From: Bacillota bacterium
Lineage (GTDB): Bacteria; Bacillota; Clostridia; Lachnospirales; Lachnospiraceae
DNA: 64,000 nt
Direction of reading: 5' to 3'
Assembly (NCBI GenBank): GCA_023420085.1
Contig: JAEZWQ010000047.1
Location: 36,052-100,051, forward strand
The notes beneath the pieces are model-generated. The model was not told where the DNA came from. It searched no databases and was given only the letters and a program-made list of their open reading frames with translations. Positions 27,987 through 36,062 of this stretch are shown piece after piece; the first letter of the stretch is position 1; the number at the start of each line of letters is the position of its first letter. A program made the translations under genes and the position numbers.

Positions 27987-28983
27987 TGGTTATACAAAGA
28001 AGGACTCTAAGGGTGTTTACTATGTGGAATTTGATGGAAATAAATTTACTAATCCAAAACTAGTACTTGAGGCAGACAACCCTACTTATATGGAATATGA
28101 TAAAAAGAATAATATAATATATATACTTGATAAAGATCATACCAATGAAAAATACTGTATATCTAGTTATAAGATTAAATTAGACAATAGTTTAGAGCAT
28201 ATTGATACATCTTATAGTCTAACAAATACATCTGCCTGTCACTTAGCTTTGGATTTTGAGAATCAAAATATTTATACATCTTCATATCATGATTCTCTAT
28301 TTGAACAAAGAAAATTTAATCCTATCAATGGCATGATTACAAAGCCTACAAATATATTTTATGGTGATGGTAGTGGACCTATAAGTGATAGACAAGAAAA
28401 ATCTCATATTCATATGGTTTATCCAAACGGAACATTTATCTACTCTTGTGATTTAGGATCAGATACTATTTATGTGATTGATATTAGAAACGGTGAATGT
28501 ATTCAAAAATTTAAAACTAATCCAGGCTCTGGTCCAAGGCATATGACTATCGTTAATAATATTGCATATATTGTGACAGAATTAAGTAATGAAATTATCT
28601 GGTGCAAGGTTGATGAAGTGACTGGTGAATTAACATTTATAGGAAGTTTATTTCTGTTACCAAGAACATTTGATGGTAATTCTCAAGCTTCTGCAATATT
28701 ATATAACCCTGATACTAATTGTATATATACTGCTAACAGAGGATATAATCATATAAATGTGTTTAAGATAAATGATGATGGTAGTTTAGAGAATATTCAA
28801 AATATATACTCAGGGGGACACTGGTGTAGAGATTTTTATATTTCACCTGACAGTAAATACTTATTTACTTGTCATGAAAGAACTTATGAACTTTGTGCAT
28901 TTTTAATTGATAATAAGGGAATGCTTACTAAATTAGAATCTGAAACAAAAGTTCCAGAAGCTACTTGTATAAGGGTTGTTTAA
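27970..28983 (+). CDS. pgl: Lactonase family protein (probable 6-phosphogluconolactonase)
   Basis: A seven-bladed beta-propeller of the YkgB/Pgl family that hydrolyses 6-phosphogluconolactone. Recognisable repeats include HMVYPNGTFIYSCDLGSDTIYVI, GPRHM, and the C-terminal GGHWCRDFYISPDSKYLF. The start is the ATG at 27970: GGAGG lies 6 bases upstream. A more distal ATG (27904) lies deep inside glnN without a Shine-Dalgarno, and the ATG at 27964 abuts GGAGG. It overlaps glnN by 17 bases. It supplies the step between Zwf and Gnd, encoded 33–35 kb away. Confidence 0.85.
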   Translation: MDLYISGYTKKDSKGVYYVEFDGNKFTNPKLVLEADNPTYMEYDKKNNIIYILDKDHTNEKYCISSYKIKLDNSLEHIDTSYSLTNTSACHLALDFENQNIYTSSYHDSLFEQRKFNPINGMITKPTNIFYGDGSGPISDRQEKSHIHMVYPNGTFIYSCDLGSDTIYVIDIRNGECIQKFKTNPGSGPRHMTIVNNIAYIVTELSNEIIWCKVDEVTGELTFIGSLFLLPRTFDGNSQASAILYNPDTNCIYTANRGYNHINVFKINDDGSLENIQNIYSGGHWCRDFYISPDSKYLFTCHERTYELCAFLIDNKGMLTKLESETKVPEATCIRVV

Positions 28984-29050
28984 CTATTTTTTAAATATCA
29001 TAGTAGTTATATAGAGTTTTCAATACTAATTGTGAATAATTTGCAAAAAC

Positions 29051-29070
29051 AGTAATCTTTACTATTTTTT
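29051..29070 (+). terminator. Weak possible terminator after the lactonase gene
   Basis: A 5-bp stem (AGTAA/TTACT, 3-base loop) is followed by A and six T residues. It is short and AT-rich, so low confidence. No better terminator is seen between 28984 and the ahpC promoter. Confidence 0.3.
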
Positions 29071-29072
29071 CC

Positions 29073-29101
29073 TTGACTCCTTAATTAGACAATGCTAATA
29101 T
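29073..29101 (+). promoter_or_regulatory. ahpC promoter with overlapping inverted repeat
   Basis: TTGACT (29073–29078), 17 bases, TAATAT (29096–29101) gives a near-consensus sigma-A promoter about 30 bases upstream of the ahpC start. A perfect inverted repeat ATTAG-N6-CTAAT (29084–29099) spans the spacer and most of the −10, an ideal operator position. It does not match the PerR or Fur consensus closely. Confidence 0.75.
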
Positions 29102-29131
29102 AAATACATAAATATTGAAATGGAGGAAATT

Positions 29132-29689
29132 ATGAGATATTTAGGACAAAAATTACCTGAATTCACTTTAGACGCATATCATAATGGAGAATTTACACAA
29201 TTCACTACTGAGGACTTAAAAGGAAAGTGGTCAGTACTATTCTTCTATCCAGCAGACTTTACATTTGTTTGCCCAACAGAGTTAGAAGATTTAGCTGATA
29301 GCTATGAAGAATTTAAAAAATTAAATACAGAAATATATAGTGTTTCTAGAGATACTCATTTTGTTCATAAAGCTTGGCATGATGAATCTCACGCAGTTGG
29401 TAAAATACAATTCCCTATGTTAGGTGATCCAACTAATATATTTGGAAACTTCTTTAGTATACTAGGTGAAGCTGGACTTTATGACAGAGCTACATTTTTA
29501 ATTAATCCTGAAGGACAAATAGTTCTTTATGAAGTATCTGCTGATGGAATTGGTAGAGATTCTTCTGAACTACTTAGAAAAATTGAAGCAGCTCAATTTG
29601 TAGCTGAACACGGTGTTGTATGCCCTGCTAAATGGAGACCTGGTAAAGATACTTTAAAACCAGGAATTGATCTTGTAGGTAAAATCTAA
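29132..29689 (+). CDS. ahpC: AhpC-type peroxiredoxin
   Basis: This 2-Cys peroxiredoxin reduces hydrogen peroxide and organic peroxides. The peroxidatic cysteine is C47 in FTFVCPTEL, and the resolving cysteine is in HGVVCPAKWRPG near the C-terminus. The 185-residue length is typical of AhpC. The start is the ATG at 29132, preceded by GGAGG; an ATG four codons upstream overlaps that Shine-Dalgarno. No ahpF is adjacent, so the reductant must come from elsewhere. It is monocistronic, with its own promoter and terminator. Confidence 0.96.
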   Translation: MRYLGQKLPEFTLDAYHNGEFTQFTTEDLKGKWSVLFFYPADFTFVCPTELEDLADSYEEFKKLNTEIYSVSRDTHFVHKAWHDESHAVGKIQFPMLGDPTNIFGNFFSILGEAGLYDRATFLINPEGQIVLYEVSADGIGRDSSELLRKIEAAQFVAEHGVVCPAKWRPGKDTLKPGIDLVGKI

Positions 29690-29719
29690 TAATAATTTAC
29701 ATATCCATATTAACTCTAA

Positions 29720-29755
29720 GAAAAACTCTATATTCCCTAGAATATAGAGTTTTTC
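29720..29755 (+). terminator. Terminator of ahpC
   Basis: A 16-bp stem (29720–29735 with 29740–29755) encloses a 4-base loop. The 3' arm ends in a T run (29750–29754). Confidence 0.85.
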
Positions 29756-29794
29756 ACTTACTTATGATATAATACCAGATAGTGAGAGGTAAAT

Positions 29795-30550
29795 ATGAAT
29801 AAAAAAATAAAAGAAATTTTAAGAAAAGTTTTATTAATACTTTGTATTATTGTTTTTGTTTTGTCTACTGGAAAATTAATATATAGCTTCTATACTGGAT
29901 ATAAAGTTAAAGAAGAGGGACATGACCTTGCAAATGAAGTAATCAAGAAAACTGATCAATATGATACCATTGATAAAGTCGATGTAGATTTTGATAAATT
30001 ACAATCAAGAAATTCTGATACAATTGCATGGATTCAAATTCCTAATACTACTATTAACTATCCTATTGTATACCGACAAAATGATAATAATACTTATCTA
30101 AATACAAATTTTGATGGTAACTATTCTATATATGGAACTATATTTTTAGATGGTTATAACAAGCCTGATTTTAATGATAGGGTTAGCTTCTTATTTGGAC
30201 ATAATGTAAGTACAACTTTAACTTTTGGTGAAAAAACTTACTTTACTACTCTATATGATTATAGAGATAAAACTTTTTTAGATGAACATAATAAGGTTTA
30301 TATAAATACAAAAAATGATAAATATGAATATACAGTTATAGGTGGATTACATGTAAATGAATATACTCCTCTTTATAAAACTTCTTTTTTATCTGATCAA
30401 GAATATAATGATTATCTAGATCTATTATGTTCAAGCCTAAATATCGATAGAAGTATGTTAAGTACGAGCAATAAAATATTAATTCTTTCTACGTGCTTAG
30501 AAGCTAGAGAAAATACAACTGAAAGAATGCTTGTTTTTGCATATAGATAA
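29795..30550 (+). CDS. srtB: Class B sortase
   Basis: This membrane-anchored transpeptidase has an N-terminal transmembrane segment (about 10–32). The catalytic triad is His136 (FLFGHNV), Cys234 (LSTCLE) and Arg244 (TTERMLVFAYR). The class B hallmark is the extra helical insert before the catalytic cysteine. At 251 residues it has SrtB length. GAGAGG precedes the ATG. No substrate with a sorting signal is encoded in this window, so it likely serves proteins elsewhere on the chromosome. Confidence 0.93.
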   Translation: MNKKIKEILRKVLLILCIIVFVLSTGKLIYSFYTGYKVKEEGHDLANEVIKKTDQYDTIDKVDVDFDKLQSRNSDTIAWIQIPNTTINYPIVYRQNDNNTYLNTNFDGNYSIYGTIFLDGYNKPDFNDRVSFLFGHNVSTTLTFGEKTYFTTLYDYRDKTFLDEHNKVYINTKNDKYEYTVIGGLHVNEYTPLYKTSFLSDQEYNDYLDLLCSSLNIDRSMLSTSNKILILSTCLEARENTTERMLVFAYR

Positions 30551-30557
30551 ACTACTT

Positions 30558-30580
30558 GTAGATGGCTTAATGCCATCTAC
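30558..30580 (+). other. Stem-loop between srtB and the DUF454 gene
   Basis: A perfect 9-bp stem, GTAGATGGC and its complement with a 5-base loop, starts just after the srtB stop and ends 4–5 bases before the next Shine-Dalgarno. The following ATTTT is too short for a strong terminator. It may partly terminate or protect the mRNA. Confidence 0.55.
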
Positions 30581-30593
30581 ATTTTGGAGGGAA

Positions 30594-30956
30594 ATGAAAA
30601 TTTTATTTGTAATTATAGGTTTTATTTTTTTAGGCTTAGGAGTTATCGGTGTCTATCTTCCTTTAATGCCAGCTACACCTTTTTTACTTATTGCTACCTA
30701 TTGTTTTGCCAGAGGTAGTGAAAAATTCAACAATTGGTTTTTATCAACTAAGCTATATAATGAAAATATAAAACCTATTCAAAAGGGAACAGGACTTACA
30801 ATTAAGAAAAAAAAGAGAATATTATTCTTTATTACAATATTTTTTATAATATCATTTATACTTGTTAATCATATTCATGCAAGGATATGTATAATTTTTG
30901 TGTTATTATTTCATTACTACTATTTCATTTATAGAATAAAGACTATAAATGAATAA
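30594..30956 (+). CDS. DUF454 (YbaN-like) inner membrane protein
   Basis: A small membrane protein with the DUF454 signature near the N-terminus: GLGVIGVYLPLMPATPFLLIATYCFARGSEKFNNWF. Four hydrophobic segments are visible. The start is the ATG at 30594 with GGAGG 5 bases upstream; longer readings run into the sortase gene without a Shine-Dalgarno. The family's function is unknown. Confidence 0.88.
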   Translation: MKILFVIIGFIFLGLGVIGVYLPLMPATPFLLIATYCFARGSEKFNNWFLSTKLYNENIKPIQKGTGLTIKKKKRILFFITIFFIISFILVNHIHARICIIFVLLFHYYYFIYRIKTINE

Positions 30957-30965
30957 AATATTATT

Positions 30966-31013
30966 AAATCCATAATACTTTGCTTAATATTGCAAAATAT
31001 TATGGATTTTTCT
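30966..31013 (+). terminator. Terminator between the DUF454 gene and the convergent flippase gene
   Basis: An 18-bp stem with one mismatch (30966–30983 with 30992–31009, 8-base loop) is followed by T residues. It lies between convergent genes and may work in both directions. Confidence 0.85.
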
Positions 31014-32502
31014 ATTTTCTATTAATTATAAATTTATTTTTAAGATTTTTTATTAAATTAATACAATATATAATTATTTTATCTTTTAGACATATATTAA
31101 TAACTGCATAATATAACATACATATGAAAATATATATAAAAACATGTAAAATATTACTTATATCTATAATAAGTTCGATAGGATAAAAATATGTATAAAT
31201 TATATAAATTGGAACAAATCCTAAACTTATAATAATATATCTAGCAATATTTATAAATATCTGTTTTAAATTAAACAACCCTTTTCTTTTAATTAATATT
31301 ACATGTAAAATCCAAACTATATATTCAGAAAAGATTGTTGTAATTATATATAATTCAGGTTTTATTATATTATTATATGCAAGAATGAAATTAAAAATTA
31401 AATTAATAAACCCGCCAATAAAGTAATTTATTGTCAATGCTTTTTCATATCCTCTTGCGAATATAATTAAGTTACCTAATATTACATCAATAGATAATGT
31501 TATAATTCTAAATGAGAAAATACCTGTAATAAGTCCAGCCCCAATATATTTACTACCTCCATATAGCAACATTGCATAAGAGGATAACATAATAAGTCCT
31601 ATTGATAACGGTATAATTAAAAATGCATAGATTCTTGAAGTAATATTAACTAAGTCTACATACGATTTTTCATCACCGTTACCAAGATAGTAGTTCATTC
31701 TTGGTACATTAACTGTAATCGCACCTAGTATAACTCCTGAAATAATTGTAATTATGTTCTGTGCAATTGTATAGAATGTAACATATTCTGGCGTTGAAAT
31801 ATAACTTAAAAAAGCCCTATCAAGTATAGTAAACATCATATTTGCATTAGTTAAAAGTAAAACAGATATAAGTGGTCCGATCAGCTTTTTTATCTCTTCA
31901 AAACTTACTTTAACAAGCCTTACATTCTTTTTTATCCATATAAAACTTATAATAAAATTTGCTGAGTTTAATACAGTCATTATAATTGCATATGGTATTA
32001 CATCTGATTCTTTTTTTACAAAAACAAATAATCCAATAAATAGTAAAATTCGTATAAATAAAGTCTTGTACAATATAAATGTATAATTTTCAAAAGCTTC
32101 ATTCATCCATTCAATATAAAACATCTGTGCAAATATTTGCGCTCCTAATATATAGCAAAGTGGTTTTATACTAATATTTGAATATATAGAGAAAATATAT
32201 ATATAATAAACTATAGTTGTAACTATAGTACCAAATGTAGAAACATAGAAAAGTTTAGAGAATGTATGGTTTATTTTATTTCTGTCGCCTATTACTCTAC
32301 TCACTTCCCTAATTCCATAATTATATACTCCTAGTGTTGCTATCGGTATAAACAAATTAATTAATGTATTTGCAATATTAAAATTACCGTAATCTGTTTT
32401 ATCTAAAACTCTAGCAATATATGGTCCTGTTATCAACGGAAAAACAATATTAAGTATCTTTATCATAACATTAGATAAAGCATTTATCTTCAAACTCTTC
32501 AT
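31012..32502 (-). CDS. Wzx-like polysaccharide/oligosaccharide flippase
   Basis: A MOP superfamily membrane protein of 496 residues with about 12–14 hydrophobic segments. The N-terminus matches RfbX/Wzx flippases: NIVFPLITGPYIARVLDKTDYGNFNIANTLI, then LGVYNYGIREVSR. Such proteins translocate undecaprenyl-linked glycans. No glycosyltransferase is nearby, so it is an orphan flippase. A TATAAT lies only 9 bases before the ATG and no Shine-Dalgarno is visible, so the mRNA may be leaderless. Confidence 0.9.
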   Translation of the reverse strand: MKSLKINALSNVMIKILNIVFPLITGPYIARVLDKTDYGNFNIANTLINLFIPIATLGVYNYGIREVSRVIGDRNKINHTFSKLFYVSTFGTIVTTIVYYIYIFSIYSNISIKPLCYILGAQIFAQMFYIEWMNEAFENYTFILYKTLFIRILLFIGLFVFVKKESDVIPYAIIMTVLNSANFIISFIWIKKNVRLVKVSFEEIKKLIGPLISVLLLTNANMMFTILDRAFLSYISTPEYVTFYTIAQNIITIISGVILGAITVNVPRMNYYLGNGDEKSYVDLVNITSRIYAFLIIPLSIGLIMLSSYAMLLYGGSKYIGAGLITGIFSFRIITLSIDVILGNLIIFARGYEKALTINYFIGGFINLIFNFILAYNNIIKPELYIITTIFSEYIVWILHVILIKRKGLFNLKQIFINIARYIIISLGFVPIYIIYTYFYPIELIIDISNILHVFIYIFICMLYYAVINICLKDKIIIYCINLIKNLKNKFIINRK

Positions 32503-32511
32503 ATAAACTAC

Positions 32512-32517
32512 ATTATA
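32512..32517 (-). promoter_or_regulatory. −10 element very close to the flippase start
   Basis: TATAAT reading the minus strand, 9 bases from the ATG. The upstream −35 region is poor. Transcription would begin within about 3 bases of the start codon. Confidence 0.35.
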
Positions 32518-32614
32518 TCACTAATTAGAAAATAAGCATATGGTAATTATAGATTATATATTATACATATTAATAATAGTAAATTGTTTGCTAAAAATTA
32601 TTAATTGATAATTA

Positions 32615-33235
32615 TTATCTTATAAAGTTTGTACGCTTTGCTTCTTCTAATATTGGATATTCTAGACCACTATCTTTTGCTATTTTTAGACTTTTTATAA
32701 AATATGCCATATTTCTTCCCAACACTCTCATTGTATATAACCCTTCCTCATCTCTCTCAACTTCTTCAGGTGTATTACCATGTACCATATTCCAATATGA
32801 GGAAGAAATAATAGGCATCTGACATATAGAAAAATACTTATTAAGTATATCAAATGTTGCAGTTGTACCTGCTCTTCTAGCCGATACAACAGATGCAGCG
32901 GGTTTATACATCAGATATTTTTTTGGTGTTGAATAAAAAAGCCTATCCATAAATGAAATAAGATTACCATTTGCGGAAGCATAGTATACAGGTGATCCAA
33001 AAACAAAACCATCTGATTCAGCTATTTTATCCCTTACAATATTAACATCATTGAAAATACACTCACCTCTTTTAATGCAGCTTCTACAACCAGTGCAGCC
33101 TGATATAGCATCTTTACCAATCCAAAATATTTCTGTATCTACCCCATTATCATTTAATGCATTGGCTACTTCCTTGAGAGCTCTATTTGTACACCCATTC
33201 TTTCGTGGACTCCCATTTACTAATAATACTTTCAT
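32615..33235 (-). CDS. Flavodoxin-family NAD(P)H oxidoreductase with Cys motif
   Basis: An FMN-binding flavodoxin-like fold: the phosphate loop NGSPRKNGCTNRAL at the N-terminus and the GSPVYYASANGNLISFMDR loop. Between them lies CTGCRSCIKRGEC, spacing CX2CX2CX5C. This fits the compact cluster motif of iron-sulfur flavoproteins, though some flavodoxin-like reductases keep it without a cluster. The start is ATG 33235 with AGGAG upstream, not the TTG one codon earlier. Single gene; redox partner unknown. Confidence 0.85.
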   Translation of the reverse strand: MKVLLVNGSPRKNGCTNRALKEVANALNDNGVDTEIFWIGKDAISGCTGCRSCIKRGECIFNDVNIVRDKIAESDGFVFGSPVYYASANGNLISFMDRLFYSTPKKYLMYKPAASVVSARRAGTTATFDILNKYFSICQMPIISSSYWNMVHGNTPEEVERDEEGLYTMRVLGRNMAYFIKSLKIAKDSGLEYPILEEAKRTNFIR

Positions 33236-33352
33236 CAATCCGTCTCCTCTTAAAATTAATTTAATACACTATATACTAAATAAAAGTATATCATACACAA
33301 TAAATAATATATAGTAACAATGGTCTATAACAGTATTTAAATCTTATTATAA

Positions 33353-33391
33353 AAATTGACCCTAAAAGTAAACTTAGAGCTTTTAGGGCCA
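33353..33391 (-). terminator. Terminator of malQ
   Basis: A 9-bp stem (33360–33368 with 33380–33388), extended by two pairs beyond a mismatch, is followed on the minus strand by a T5 run. Confidence 0.8.
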
Positions 33392-33415
33392 ACTAAAGTA
33401 TGGTGATAAATTTAT

Positions 33416-34918
33416 CTATAATTTCTCTTCATTATTTAAACTATATCGTCCATAAAGATCAGTATAGTATTTTATTCCATCTAAAATATTAATATTAATT
33501 TGTGTTGATTTATATCTCCACTTCCAATTATTACCTAAAACACCTGGTTCATTTATTCTGGCAGAATTATCAATATTCAAATAATCATGAAAAGGTATAA
33601 TAGCAAGTTTTGAAGAACTAGACATAGTCAATCTTATAATATCCCAATTTGTTATTTCTCTATCAAATACATTTATATATTCACGTAGAAAAAGCTTTTC
33701 ATCCTCATCCATAGAATTTATCCAACCAACAATAGTTTGATTATCATGAGTTCCTGAATAGACGATTGAATTTTGAATATGGTTATAATTTAAGTAATCA
33801 TTACTTCTGTTTAAAAATGCAAATTGAATGACCTTCATGCCTGGAAAATTTGATTGCTTTAATAAATCTTTTACACTATCAGTTAAAAATCCTAAATCTT
33901 CTGCAATAATATTTAACTCTAAATTATTTTTTGATAGATAATCTTTAACTATATTGAAAAAGTCAATCCCAGGCCCTTGTTTCCATATGCCCTTCCTTGC
34001 ATCTTTAGATCCAAAAGGTATGCAATAATATGAATCAAAACCTCTAAAATGATCTACTCTTATATAGTCATAGAGTTTAAGTGAATATTCAAATCTTTTA
34101 CACCACCATGAGTAATTATCTTTTTTCATTTTTTCCCAGTCATATAATGGATTCCCCCACAATTGACCATCTTCAGTGAATGCATCAGGTGGACAGCCCG
34201 CGACCATAGCTGGTTTACCATCAATAAAATCCATAAGTTCATTTCTATGTAACCATACTTCAGCACTATCCATAGAAACATAGATTGGAATATCACCTAT
34301 TATTTTTATATCATTTTCATTTGCATATTCTTTTAGTTCAAACCATTGCTTGAAAAAAGTATATTGAATAAACTTATACTCCTCTACATCTTCAATATAT
34401 TCAAGAATTAATTTGTCAATTTCTTTTACATCATAGTCCCTGTACTTTTTGTCAAATCCAAAAAAATCTCCACCAAATTTATCCTTTAAGACCATATATA
34501 TGCAATATTCATTAAGCCAAAAATCATTTTCAATACAGAATCTTTCATAATCTTCATTTTTTATAAATTTTTTACTTGCCTTTTTTAATAAAGAACGTCT
34601 GTATTTATATTGAATTTCATAATCAACATAATCATTATTTGAATCCAAATAAATTAACTCTTCTTCGTTACCTTCTATTAATCCTTCTTGAATTAATTTT
34701 TCTATGTCAATAAAATATGCATTTCCTGCAAATGATGAAAATGATTGATATGGTGAATCTCCATATCCTGTTGGTCCCAATGGTAATACCTGCCAATATT
34801 TTTGATGTGTTTCTTTTAATAAATCAATAAATTCATATCCTTCTTTTGAAAATGATCCAATACCATACTTTGATGGTAATGAAAAAATAGGTAGCAATAT
34901 TCCACTAGCTCTTGTCAT
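33416..34918 (-). CDS. malQ: 4-alpha-glucanotransferase (amylomaltase)
   Basis: A GH77 enzyme that disproportionates maltodextrins. Family motifs: LPSKYGIGSFSKEGYEFID at the start, YQSFSSFAGN, DYIRVDHFRGFD (catalytic nucleophile Asp), IIAEDLG (acid/base Glu) and SGTHDNQT. The 500-residue length is normal. GGAGG precedes the ATG. It starts only 16 bases after ribU in the same direction, so it may be partly under FMN riboswitch control unless an internal promoter exists in the ribU end. Confidence 0.96.
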   Translation of the reverse strand: MTRASGILLPIFSLPSKYGIGSFSKEGYEFIDLLKETHQKYWQVLPLGPTGYGDSPYQSFSSFAGNAYFIDIEKLIQEGLIEGNEEELIYLDSNNDYVDYEIQYKYRRSLLKKASKKFIKNEDYERFCIENDFWLNEYCIYMVLKDKFGGDFFGFDKKYRDYDVKEIDKLILEYIEDVEEYKFIQYTFFKQWFELKEYANENDIKIIGDIPIYVSMDSAEVWLHRNELMDFIDGKPAMVAGCPPDAFTEDGQLWGNPLYDWEKMKKDNYSWWCKRFEYSLKLYDYIRVDHFRGFDSYYCIPFGSKDARKGIWKQGPGIDFFNIVKDYLSKNNLELNIIAEDLGFLTDSVKDLLKQSNFPGMKVIQFAFLNRSNDYLNYNHIQNSIVYSGTHDNQTIVGWINSMDEDEKLFLREYINVFDREITNWDIIRLTMSSSSKLAIIPFHDYLNIDNSARINEPGVLGNNWKWRYKSTQININILDGIKYYTDLYGRYSLNNEEKL

Positions 34919-34934
34919 ACTTCCTCCAGTTATG

Positions 34935-35531
34935 TTAATTATTTCTTCTATTTATCTTAAAGTATATCATAACTATAGAAATTATTGAAATTATCAATCC
35001 CTTTAAAATATTAAATGGAGATATATAATATAATATCAAATCAAGTTTGGTTTTTATTATCGGTATAAGTTTTGAAATCATAGCTACTACTTTATCTTCT
35101 CCATTCATAAAATTTGCATAGAATGGAATTAAAATAAAGTAATTTGCTAATGCTCCAACTATAGTCATTACAATAGTTGCAAGTACAAAACTTATTATTA
35201 TTCCCTTTAATGTAAAATTATTATTTGCCCTCATTTTATTAAAGCCAATACCTATAGGTATTACAAATGCTGTTCCTACAATAAAATTGGCCAATTCACC
35301 TATAAAACCTGTTTCAGTTGTCAATAACTTTATAATATTTTTTAATAACTCCGTTATTACACCTGGAATAGGACCATATAACGCTGCAATTATTATAGCG
35401 GGCAAATCACTAAACTCAAACTTTAAAAATCCTAAAAAAGGTATTTCTAACTGCTGCAATACTGCTGAAATTGCTGCCATAATACCAATCAAAATGATAA
35501 CCTTTGTTGTAAAAACTTGTTTTTTATTCAT
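34935..35531 (-). CDS. ribU: ECF transporter S-component for riboflavin
   Basis: A membrane protein of 198 residues with six hydrophobic segments. It has the RibU-type pattern: ISAVLQQLEIPFLGFLKFEFSDLPAIIAALYGP-like near the N-terminus and GPIPGVITELLKNIIKLL. The start at ATG 35531 is fixed by AGGAGGGAGAG. A longer frame would begin inside the riboswitch. The FMN riboswitch directly upstream supports riboflavin as ligand. The EcfA/A'/T module is not in this window. Confidence 0.94.
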   Translation of the reverse strand: MNKKQVFTTKVIILIGIMAAISAVLQQLEIPFLGFLKFEFSDLPAIIIAALYGPIPGVITELLKNIIKLLTTETGFIGELANFIVGTAFVIPIGIGFNKMRANNNFTLKGIIISFVLATIVMTIVGALANYFILIPFYANFMNGEDKVVAMISKLIPIIKTKLDLILYYISPFNILKGLIISIISIVMIYFKINRRNN

Positions 35532-35547
35532 ATATCTCTCCCTCCTA

Positions 35548-35565
35548 GGGCAATAAAAAATGCCC
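35548..35565 (-). promoter_or_regulatory. Hairpin next to the ribU Shine-Dalgarno
   Basis: GGGCA/TGCCC around an A/T-only loop lies between the FMN aptamer and AGGAGGG. A CCTTC segment upstream (about 35573–35578) can also pair with GGAGG using one G-U pair. This suggests an expression platform that hides the ribosome binding site rather than a classic terminator. Confidence 0.4.
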
Positions 35566-35590
35566 TCGAACTCCGAAGGCTGCACAAAAT

Positions 35591-35696
35591 GCTTCTCTCA
35601 TCCAGACTTTACTGTCGGTTTTGGAATTTCACCAAATCAGCTTAACGCTCGTGGACTATAACCACCGGTAAGGAATTTCACCTAACCCCGAAGACT
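35591..35696 (-). ncRNA. FMN riboswitch (RFN element)
   Basis: The minus strand shows all RFN landmarks in order: CTTCGGGGT, GGTGAAATTCC, ACCGGTGGT, AGTCCACGAGC, CTGATTTGGTGAAATTCC, AAAACCGACAGTAAAGTC, TGGATGAGAGAAG. The terminal GAAG pairs with the initial CTTC to form P1. It lies in the leader of ribU, where FMN binding should reduce expression. Confidence 0.98.
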
Positions 35697-35711
35697 TATT
35701 TACTTAATTGG

Positions 35712-35740
35712 ATTATACATAGCTAATTATTACAAGTCAA
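35712..35740 (-). promoter_or_regulatory. Promoter for the FMN riboswitch–ribU transcript
   Basis: TTGACT (35735–35740), 17 bases, TATAAT (35712–35717) on the minus strand, placing the transcript start just before the aptamer. Confidence 0.85.
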
Positions 35741-35747
35741 TAATTAA

Positions 35748-36062
35748 TTAATATTTTTTATATACATTATCAATATATTTATTAATATCTTCGATGATAA
35801 TAGGTGGTAGATATATATTTAATTGTTCCAAAACTTCTTTACCATCATTGGTAATATAATAGTTTGTTGTCTTCCCTTTTTTTATTCCAAGTATATTACC
35901 TGAATCTATTAAATTATGTATTGTTTGCTGTACATTAAAATAGTCCGTATAGTTATATTCGAGAAAGAATGTCATTATTTCAGTATTACTTAAAGGTAAA
36001 AGAGATTTATTAATCATATATAGTATCATAAGATTATATATTGTTGTCATCCTATCATTCAT
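35748..36062 (-). CDS. DUF4364 family protein
   Basis: A 104-residue protein matching DUF4364, a clostridial family with a winged-helix-like N-terminal part: IYNLMILYMINKSLLPLSNTEIMTFFLE, then a wing (NILGIKKGKTTNYYITNDGKEVLEQL). It may be a small regulator, unproven. I use ATG 36062, which overlaps the upstream stop by 8 bases. A GTG two codons earlier is inside the Shine-Dalgarno. Confidence 0.85.
   Translation of the reverse strand: MNDRMTTIYNLMILYMINKSLLPLSNTEIMTFFLEYNYTDYFNVQQTIHNLIDSGNILGIKKGKTTNYYITNDGKEVLEQLNIYLPPIIIEDINKYIDNVYKKY

Noticed and set aside
35532..35585. N-terminal extension of RibU
   Set aside because: The extra codons fall in the riboswitch expression platform, and AGGAGGGAGAG marks ATG 35531.
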